A DNA stretch of 6,353 bases. Origin: Pseudomonadota bacterium. Lineage in GTDB: Bacteria > Pseudomonadota > Gammaproteobacteria > Burkholderiales > Casimicrobiaceae. The translations under genes and the position numbers were made by a program. The stretch spans positions 1-6,353 of the forward strand of contig JAKPSO010000560.1 of assembly GCA_029571495.1 (NCBI GenBank), given 5' to 3'. Shown here piece by piece: positions 1-5,116 of the stretch (its first letter is position 1; every line of letters starts with the position of its first letter). A model generated the notes under the pieces. The model worked only from the letters and a program-made list of their open reading frames with translations, did not search any database and was not told the origin of the DNA.

Positions 1-1386
1 CTGCGGGGGAGAGCGCGGCGCGATTACGCAGAAGAGATTGCGCTCGACGCCACTCTCTTTGCATGGCGTTATGGCGTATCGGGGCCGGCGCAGGCTACAC
101 TGCAAGCGATTGGAGAGCGCTGCGCGATCACGCGTGAACGAGTTCGGCAACGTATCGAGAAACTGTTGCCATTCGGTCGTGGCACAGTATGGGCGCTGCC
201 GCAGCTTGCGAAGCTGAGCTCGGTAATCGAAGGACAACTCCCAACCTCGCTCGACGAATTACATGTGCGCTGTCGTCAGCAGCTTGGTCGGCGACTCGAA
301 CTCGACGACGTCGAGCGATTCGCGAACGAGATCGTTGGCAAGCGATTGTGTGCATACGAGGCGGTGTTGATGCCGGGCTCTACCAAGCCGCTGTGGATCC
401 GCGAACAGGCTGACGCCAAGATTTCCCGTGCAATGCGCGACGCCGCTATTGCCATGATTCGCTCGGCCGGCGCAGCACAACTGGACGTTGTCGCGGGAGT
501 CCTACTGCGTCAAGAACGACAGCCATTTACCTTTGAACTGCTCCTTCACGTGCTGCAGTCCATACCCGATTTCGAATGGCTTGCGGAGGCTGATGGGTGG
601 TTTTGGTACGGCCCGCACATACCCGGACGCAATCGTGTGTTGTTCGTTGCTGAACGAGTGCTCGCTGCTGCCCGACGCAACGTCGATGCGGAGGAGGTTG
701 CAGCTGCGATGGTGCGCTCGCACCGTGAAGAGGCCGCGTACGAGGACGCCCGTACGCCCTCACCGCTGCACGCCCCACTGCACGTTGTTGAAGCGATACT
801 ACGACGCATGCCCGGCGTGAGAAACGTTCAATCTGATCACTTTGGCTGGGCCGATAAGTCTGCGCCCGAACCCATTTGGTCGCAGTCTGAGCGCAGTTTG
901 CTCGAAACGTTTGAATCGTTGGGTGGTCTGGCCAGCTGGAAAGAACTCCGCACAGCACTAGTCCTTACCCGCAAAATGAACCCCATCACACTCGGCGTGC
1001 GACTGGGCAATTCGCCAATCATCAAGCCGCTGACTAATGGCGTCTACGCCATTCGCGGTCGCCGCGTCGCGTACACGCGCCTCCTTGAGGCGTTCAGTCA
1101 ATCGGACCAAAGCAACCTGGAGGATCCATTCGCGCGCTATCGTTTTGTCCCGAGGGAAGCGCAGCGAAGCTCAGTGCAGCTGCCGGTACGGTTTCGTGCT
1201 TTTCCGAGCGGGGAAATTGAGGTTGAGGGCGCAACATTCGTAGTCAAACTCAGGACATCGGCTGCGGGCGTGGTCACCCTGGCTGGAATTAATCAAGTAC
1301 GGCAATGGCTGGGCACACCCTATGGCCAAGCCCTAGAGCTTCAGTTTGTATCGCCAACGTTGGTGCGATTCTCGATCGTAGATTGA
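1..1386 (+). CDS. Sigma-70 region-4-like HTH / winged-helix DNA-binding protein (5' partial)
   Basis: The frame is open from base 1 to TGA at 1384-1386 (461 visible codons), so the true start lies upstream of the window; the TTG at 166 is internal. Visible residues 33-56 contain the hallmark of the sigma-70 region 4 helix-turn-helix (TLQAIGER...TRERVRQR), the -35-recognition fold, with one residue more than the usual sigma RERVRQIE. No sigma region 2 is visible, and about 400 residues follow, so this is not an ordinary sigma factor. Residues 180-250 (IPDFEWL, GWFWYGP, GRNR) and 295-353 (S-P-I-I-K-P then G-V-Y-A-I-R-G) resemble consecutive winged-helix units; the tail (about 395-461) looks beta-rich. 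I recall proteins with this layout annotated 'sigma factor-like helix-turn-helix DNA-binding protein'; their role is unknown to me. Likely a cytoplasmic DNA-binding regulator or a subunit of a larger system encoded to the left. DNA binding is a fair inference, function is not. Confidence 0.75.
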   Translation: MRGRARRDYAEEIALDATLFAWRYGVSGPAQATLQAIGERCAITRERVRQRIEKLLPFGRGTVWALPQLAKLSSVIEGQLPTSLDELHVRCRQQLGRRLELDDVERFANEIVGKRLCAYEAVLMPGSTKPLWIREQADAKISRAMRDAAIAMIRSAGAAQLDVVAGVLLRQERQPFTFELLLHVLQSIPDFEWLAEADGWFWYGPHIPGRNRVLFVAERVLAAARRNVDAEEVAAAMVRSHREEAAYEDARTPSPLHAPLHVVEAILRRMPGVRNVQSDHFGWADKSAPEPIWSQSERSLLETFESLGGLASWKELRTALVLTRKMNPITLGVRLGNSPIIKPLTNGVYAIRGRRVAYTRLLEAFSQSDQSNLEDPFARYRFVPREAQRSSVQLPVRFRAFPSGEIEVEGATFVVKLRTSAAGVVTLAGINQVRQWLGTPYGQALELQFVSPTLVRFSIVD

Positions 1387-1406
1387 GGCGCACTGGCGGC
1401 CGCGAA

Positions 1407-1562
1407 ATGACGGACTCTCCGAGATTCCATGCTCATCGCATCGTCAGTGCTGGAAAAAGGTTCATCGAGGCGAGTCGGTATTGTCGACTTTTTTTGCGAA
1501 AGGCACGTACTGCCTTCGATGGGCAGCACTGGTACATACGAATTGCCAACGAACCCCCCTAG
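1407..1562 (+). CDS. Possible small basic ORF, 51 aa (doubtful)
   Basis: An ATG at 1407 opens a 51-codon frame ending at TAG 1560-1562, in the gap between the HTH gene and the metallopeptidase gene. The product would be basic, with a C-terminal HWYIRIANEPP. There is no clear Shine-Dalgarno sequence in front of it, I recognise no family, and the terminator-like hairpin at 1473-1495 lies inside it. It may be chance. It is recorded because nothing else explains this gap. Confidence 0.12.
   Translation: MTDSPRFHAHRIVSAGKRFIEASRYCRLFLRKARTAFDGQHWYIRIANEPP
1473..1495 (+). terminator. Candidate rho-independent terminator after the HTH gene
   Basis: AGTCG (1473-1477) pairs with CGACT (1485-1489) across a 7-base loop and runs straight into seven T residues (1489-1495). 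A G-T pair can extend the stem by one. It lies about 90 bases after the stop of the HTH gene and would separate it from the metallopeptidase gene. The five-pair stem is short, so termination may be weak. Confidence 0.45.
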
Positions 1563-1616
1563 CGACATGGGCTCTTTCACGCGAAACTAAATAGTCATCA
1601 GAGGCCAACTCTCGCG

Positions 1617-3134
1617 GTGTTGTTTGAAAGCGTTGACTGCGGGACGATTTCGCGTATCGTGCCAGCTTCTCCATTTTCCCGCTACTGCATACCGATGCGA
1701 GCCAAAATTCGGTCGCCTGAAATCTGTCAGCTAGAAACGGATATCTCAGAGGTCTCCGATCACCTGCGTGCGGCCACTGCAGGTACCTACCAACTTAACC
1801 ACGGCCTTATTCGGCTTAGCCGAGATTATTCGTTCTGGAATCCCGACAATACGCCCACAGTGGGACGTTTAGCGGTTTTTGTACACGAGTATCTTCACTT
1901 TGTTCACAACTTCTCGACGATAGCCGGGCTATCCGATTTTGATGTTCAGTTGCGACTGCTCCACCCGTTTTGCAACACAGTGGAAACCGATGGTCTTTCT
2001 GCGGGCAGCTCGGTACTTGATGCGGTCCATGGCCATGAAACGCAACAACTGTTGGAATGGCGAACTCACCTTAGAGGCCACGTCGGAAACGAAATAACGA
2101 TTGAACTCAAGCCACTGCGCGCGCATCCGCAATTTGTGAAGTATGCGAGCACTAAACGGATTGTGCATGTCGGCGGGTCCGACATCGAATGTCATGGCGT
2201 AGTGGTCACATTTGATAAGTCGTCGCACTTCCCGGGCGAATCGGCGTTCGAAATGTCCATAGGAAGCGACATTCTCATGGAGGGATGTGCCCTTGAAGCT
2301 GAATGCATGCTCTTTGAACGCGCTGGACTTAGTGCAAACGCGCTCCGACGCGGCGCACCCGTTTATCCGTACCAAACTGCTCGCGCGATATTTGAAGGCA
2401 TCGTTGGTGTTGCTCCGTCCAGCATTTTCTTATGTTCACTTTGCCTGCTTGCACTGCAATCGACTGATCCCGGTGATGCTTTTATCCAGCTCGTTTGCGC
2501 CTCTAAAACAGGCGCAAAAAAGATCGACGAGGAGACATTGTTGAAAGAGTTCAAAGCGTCTTCCGATGCGACCACAACAGCGTTTTTACGTAAGTTTTTG
2601 AAAGATACCTTAGAACCGGACATCGCTCCGTTCAAGGAGCGTGGGCACGCAGGGAGCGGGCTCGTGCGTATGGCCAATTGGAGCCTCGCTTTTGTCCACG
2701 AGCGAGTGAAGGACAGCTCGTTTGAGATCGCCGCTATCGACAAAATGCCAGACGTCTCCCCGCTTGTCGACCTGCTGCGGGCAATGCCGGTATGTCCCGT
2801 CATTCAAGAAGCCAACAAAGCCGACGGTCGCGAGGAAATAATTTTCTTCTCTCCAGAAGAAATTGTGCCGGAAGAGATGGCAGAAATCGGTGTCGCACAG
2901 TCGCTTCTACATTTTTCCGCAACCCATCTCAAAACTGACGGAGCAATTATTCCAACAACAAGTGTTCGCCCTCGTAAGTGTCTTTTTGTCGATGTGTGTC
3001 AGGCTCCGCTAGCGAACGCGCGATCAGAGATTTGTCGGAAATCTCCGTGGCAAGCGTTCGACCCCAAAGCATCTGAAGGTTGTTGGTACGCGCAGGGTGT
3101 CCGAGCGGCTAGAGCACGTCCCTCCACGAAGTAG
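1617..3134 (+). CDS. Uncharacterised HEXXH protein, probable zinc metallopeptidase
   Basis: Complete gene of 505 codons from GTG 1617 (GAGG at 1601-1604, a rather long 12-base spacing) to TAG 3132-3134. ATG 1695 is an alternative start giving 479 aa, but has no visible ribosome binding site; the start is uncertain. Residues 88-101 read FVHEYLHFVHNFST, a gluzincin-type HEXXH motif (H90, E91, H94): the His residues would bind zinc and Glu would activate water. Near residues 221-229, MEGCALEAE supplies Glu residues (E222, E227, E229), one of which could be the third ligand. The last 50 residues contain four cysteines (C455, C461, C473, C489) around a S-P-W motif, which could bind a second metal. 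There is no signal peptide or membrane segment, so it should act in the cytoplasm. Candidate terminators and promoters on both sides suggest it is transcribed alone. I do not recognise a named family; peptidase activity is inferred from the motif only. The final residues after C489 are Arg/Ala-rich and overlap the tRNA-Ser-like stretch. Confidence 0.72.
   Translation: MLFESVDCGTISRIVPASPFSRYCIPMRAKIRSPEICQLETDISEVSDHLRAATAGTYQLNHGLIRLSRDYSFWNPDNTPTVGRLAVFVHEYLHFVHNFSTIAGLSDFDVQLRLLHPFCNTVETDGLSAGSSVLDAVHGHETQQLLEWRTHLRGHVGNEITIELKPLRAHPQFVKYASTKRIVHVGGSDIECHGVVVTFDKSSHFPGESAFEMSIGSDILMEGCALEAECMLFERAGLSANALRRGAPVYPYQTARAIFEGIVGVAPSSIFLCSLCLLALQSTDPGDAFIQLVCASKTGAKKIDEETLLKEFKASSDATTTAFLRKFLKDTLEPDIAPFKERGHAGSGLVRMANWSLAFVHERVKDSSFEIAAIDKMPDVSPLVDLLRAMPVCPVIQEANKADGREEIIFFSPEEIVPEEMAEIGVAQSLLHFSATHLKTDGAIIPTTSVRPRKCLFVDVCQAPLANARSEICRKSPWQAFDPKASEGCWYAQGVRAARARPSTK
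3096..3118 (+). other. tRNA-Ser D-arm-like stretch at the end of the metallopeptidase gene
   Basis: GGTGTCCGAGCGGCT (3096-3110) followed closely by GAGCACG (3112-3118) matches, apart from a gap of a few bases, the D-arm and start of the anticodon arm of bacterial tRNA-Ser genes as I remember them. The acceptor stem, anticodon loop, variable arm and T-arm (GGTTCGAATCC) are absent, so it is not a tRNA gene. It lies inside the reading frame's last codons. It could be a recombination scar or a chance match. Confidence 0.25.
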
Positions 3135-3258
3135 TTTTAGACGAAGTGACTCATGCTTCGACATGGGTGAGAACATGTGCGAGTGAACTAACGCCCGACA
3201 ATTTGAGCGACTAGCACTTGTTCCAGAAATGTTCTAAAGCACTTTCAATCCAAACATA

Positions 3259-3368
3259 TCGGCTATTCACCATGCCCACCGCACCACCCCTACCAACAAA
3301 AAAAGGGAAAGATTTTTCTTTTCTTGTTTTTAGAGTGCGGGGCTGGGCCGGGCTTGGTGAATAGCCGA
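3259..3368. repeat. 110-base imperfect palindrome with perfect 14-bp arms
   Basis: TCGGCTATTCACCA at 3259-3272 is exactly the reverse complement of 3355-3368. After one mismatch, four more pairs follow (3274-3277 with 3350-3353). In the centre, an A-rich strand (3295-3310) pairs with a T-rich strand (3313-3328) with one mismatch and two G-T pairs. The element therefore could fold into one long hairpin in either strand. The heptamer AATCCAA occurs at 3247-3253 and again at 3369-3375; the right copy touches the arm, the left copy stands 5 bases away. Possible identities are a miniature inverted-repeat element, a bidirectional terminator or structured RNA. It lies between the metallopeptidase gene and the ABC-3C operon. 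Confidence 0.75.
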
Positions 3369-3533
3369 AATCCAATTCGTTTGCTCGTCTGTCGTGTTTG
3401 CTACGCAGTTAGATAATGCACTTCAATCACACTCTGGTCAAAATTGTTGCCGCGGAGGTGCTAACGCGGTGTTCAGTGTCTGGCTCAAATCTGCAATGCC
3501 CGACGCTGCGCACCATGGTCGCGATTGGAAGGC

Positions 3534-3581
3534 ATGAGTAAACTTTTTTCATTGGCACAGACCCGGTATCGAACGGCATAA
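3534..3581 (+). pseudogene. Tiny ORF or gene-start remnant upstream of the operon (doubtful)
   Basis: ATG 3534 opens a 15-codon frame (MSKLFSLAQ...) that ends at TAA 3579-3581. One extra T in the run of six T at 3544-3549 would join it to an overlapping frame (to TAA 3674-3676) with a protein-like sequence (IGTDPVSNG, IIEQLEKLG), making about 47 residues that run into the effector gene. This could be the broken start of another gene or a leader peptide, but both frames are short and chance is likely. The GGAAG before the ATG is too close for a normal ribosome binding site. Confidence 0.15.
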
Positions 3582-3582
3582 T
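3552..3582 (+). promoter_or_regulatory. Candidate sigma-70-type promoter of the ABC-3C operon
   Basis: TTGGCA (3552-3557, five of six to TTGACA) and CATAAT (3577-3582, five of six to TATAAT) are separated by 19 bases, slightly longer than the usual 17. Transcription would begin near 3589, leaving a leader of roughly 20-25 bases that holds the ribosome binding site. The position fits the operon, but promoters called by eye are unreliable. Confidence 0.4.
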
Positions 3583-3600
3583 CGAACAGCTTGAAAAACT

Positions 3601-3605
3601 AGGGG
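3601..3605 (+). promoter_or_regulatory. Ribosome binding site that fixes the TTG start of the effector
   Basis: AGGGG sits 6 bases before TTG 3612. The same frame has a TAA stop at 3606-3608, so no start further upstream is possible. The next candidate in frame is another TTG at 3618, worse placed. The effector therefore most likely starts with the rare TTG codon, which would keep its translation low. Confidence 0.6.
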
Positions 3606-3611
3606 TAAAGT

Positions 3612-4613
3612 TTGCGCTTGAACCACGCTATTTTGATCCGCGCTCTTCCTCCGGATCGCTTGGAGGACTTCGTTAACGACTGGTTGGCGTGCCGTTTGAA
3701 GGATTACTACGAGCACGAACTCTGGCGCGGCACTGGCGACCTGGGTCGTGACGTGACCGGGTACGTGACCGATAAGCGCATGGAAGGAGTTTGGGACAAC
3801 TTCCAGTGCAAACAGCTAAGCAAACCTCTCTCCGAAACGTCTGCTTTTGTTGAGCTCGGAAAGATTTTCATGCACTCCGCTGCCGGCGCATACGCCTTGC
3901 CTCGCGCCTACGCATTCGTCGCACCACGTGGCGTTACCCGTGGCGTCCAGCAGTTGATTGCGCATCCAGAACGGTTTAAGAATGCTTTTCTTGCACGATG
4001 GGACGCAGACATTGCCGGGCGACTGGTGGAAAATCAAACCGTCGTACTTACCCCCAAGATAGCCGCCAAGATCGACGCGTTCGATTTCACGCGAATTCGC
4101 TGGCTAGACGCGGCGCGGCTCGTGGATGACCCCGCTAGCAAACCTGCACTTGTCAAGTGGTTTGACGAAGATCCAGGCCCCTCGCCGAGAGGAGTGGTTC
4201 CGGCCGAGATTCAATCTGGCGAGTCCGTGTATATCAGTCAACTACTTAAGGTTTACACAGAAAAAGGCCCACAAGCCTATCCAACAGCCGCCGCGGCATT
4301 GGCAAGTGCCGAGTTCGGTACGCATCTACGCGACCAACGAACCCGCTTTTTCGACTCGATCGCATTCGACCGGTTCTACCGTGACTCCACGCCAGAGGAA
4401 TATTTAGTCAACTTCAAGGATGAGGTCTATCACGGCGTTGTCGAAACCCACGCAGCGGATCACGAAAGTGGCATGACAAGGCTCAGAGAAGTGATGCGAC
4501 AGGCGGCCATCCTGCGGCCATCCGGCATCCTTGGCAAGCATGCTGCCCCGCAGGTGAAGCAAGGGACTTGCCACCAGTTTGCGAACGAAGGTCGTTTTTC
4601 ATGGCAGTCCTAG
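3612..4613 (+). CDS. ABC-3C effector: restriction-endonuclease-like domain plus ABC-3C C-terminal domain
   Basis: 333 aa, TTG start, stop TAG 4611-4613. Residues 12-68 carry a PD-(D/E)xK-type (Mrr-like) nuclease core: LEDFVNDW with E18 in the first helix, then G42-D-L-G-R-D47, then W61-D-N-F-Q65-C-K67. D47 with Q65-x-K67 would form the metal-binding catalytic site, so it should cut nucleic acid, most likely DNA. The second half, roughly residues 195-333, has features I associate with the ABC-3C C-terminal domain: S-V-Y-I-S-Q-L-L, F-D-R-F-Y-R-D-S-T-P, and a closing V-K-Q-G-T-C-H-Q-F-A-N-E (C320 to E326) just before the stop. This part is thought to couple the effector to the middle component and ATPase. 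The gene overlaps the middle-component gene by 13 bases, indicating coupled translation. Active-site residues look intact. Cutting, target and trigger are inferred from family logic only. Confidence 0.85.
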   Translation: MRLNHAILIRALPPDRLEDFVNDWLACRLKDYYEHELWRGTGDLGRDVTGYVTDKRMEGVWDNFQCKQLSKPLSETSAFVELGKIFMHSAAGAYALPRAYAFVAPRGVTRGVQQLIAHPERFKNAFLARWDADIAGRLVENQTVVLTPKIAAKIDAFDFTRIRWLDAARLVDDPASKPALVKWFDEDPGPSPRGVVPAEIQSGESVYISQLLKVYTEKGPQAYPTAAAALASAEFGTHLRDQRTRFFDSIAFDRFYRDSTPEEYLVNFKDEVYHGVVETHAADHESGMTRLREVMRQAAILRPSGILGKHAAPQVKQGTCHQFANEGRFSWQS

Positions 4614-5116
4614 AGCAAACAGTTTCGGGTGGGCACCCGTTCAACAGCACACTCGAGACAGGTATACGTGCGCTGGTAGTACTAGAAGCTTTTCACCCAC
4701 GCCGCTGCGATCTTATTGAGATGACGTGGCTTGACCACCTCGTCGTGCATACGGGCGACCTAGAAGGTCAGGATGCGCCTGAAAGCCTTCATCCTGATCT
4801 TCCCAATCGAGCAGGTGAGCTACTTGTTCGACGACAACTGGTCGAGCGAGGCCTGCGGTTGATGCAGCAGGTGCACCTCGTCGAAGTGTTTGAGACTGAA
4901 GCTGGAATCGAATTTTGCGCCAGCGAGGAAGCACCAAGCTATCTCGACCTCCTGAAGGCACCGTATTCGCTCGCACTCAAGCAACGGGCCCAGTGGATGG
5001 CGTACCGCTTTGCGGGACTCGAGATCTCTGAAATGCGGGAGCTAATTGAAAGCAAGATTGGACGCTGGACGGCTGAGTTCAGGGCTAATGAGGCACCCAC
5101 GAGGGTATCGAAATGA
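4601..5116 (+). CDS. ABC-3C middle component, type 2 (MC2)
   Basis: 171 aa from ATG 4601, preceded by GAAGG at 4587-4591 (9-base spacing). A TTG at 4568 in the same frame would add 11 residues but has a poorly spaced site. The sequence matches the middle-component-2 pattern as I remember it: P-F-N-S-T-L-E-T-G-I-R-A-L (residues 13-25), L44-D-H-L-V-V-H-T-G-D53, S62-L-H-P-D66 and R70-A-G-E-L-L-V-R-R78, then a helical tail. It has no catalytic motif. In ABC-3C systems this small protein sits genetically, and presumably physically, between the effector and the ATPase, acting as adaptor. It overlaps the upstream effector by 13 bases and shares ATGA (5113-5116) with the ATPase gene, so all three are translationally coupled and probably made in fixed ratio. 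Confidence 0.85.
   Translation: MAVLEQTVSGGHPFNSTLETGIRALVVLEAFHPRRCDLIEMTWLDHLVVHTGDLEGQDAPESLHPDLPNRAGELLVRRQLVERGLRLMQQVHLVEVFETEAGIEFCASEEAPSYLDLLKAPYSLALKQRAQWMAYRFAGLEISEMRELIESKIGRWTAEFRANEAPTRVSK

Larger units (their letters stand above)
3135..3611. other. Intergenic region between metallopeptidase gene and ABC-3C operon
   Basis: This 477-base stretch has no convincing gene on either strand. From left to right it contains a small hairpin (CGAAG 3142-3146 with CTTCG 3156-3160, no T-tract), the long palindrome at 3259-3368, a short inverted repeat (CCGCG 3450-3454 with CGCGG 3465-3469), a tiny ORF at 3534-3581, a candidate promoter (3552-3582) and the ribosome binding site of the operon (3601-3605). 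It looks richer in A and T than the flanking genes around 3200-3335. Confidence 0.7.

Noticed and set aside
128..958. Minus-strand and alternative-frame ORFs inside the first gene (for example 527-958 minus, 488-820 plus)
   Set aside because: Low-complexity Arg/Ser/Cys-rich translations lying opposite or across a protein-like frame with recognisable HTH motifs; they are shadows.
1508..1526. Small inverted repeat CTGCC / GGCAG before the metallopeptidase gene as an operator or terminator
   Set aside because: Five pairs only, without a T-tract or adjacent promoter match; likely chance.
1929..2803. Minus-strand ORFs of about 146-148 aa opposite the metallopeptidase gene
   Set aside because: They mirror the coding frame that contains the HEXXH motif, have no recognisable domain and no ribosome binding site context.
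3090..3200. Complete tRNA-Ser gene
   Set aside because: Only a D-arm-like stretch is present. No T-arm, variable arm or closing acceptor strand is found downstream.
3186..3414. Integron attC site: AACTAAC at 3186-3192 and GTTAGAT at 3408-3414 look like the outer boxes.
   Set aside because: The left box has one mismatch to RYYYAAC, the span of 229 bases is well above usual attC sizes, and the inner arms next to the boxes do not pair convincingly. No second site or integrase is seen.
3412..3417. GATAAT as the -10 box of the operon promoter
   Set aside because: No acceptable -35 box at 15-19 bases upstream, and it would leave a leader of nearly 190 bases; the pair at 3552-3582 fits better.
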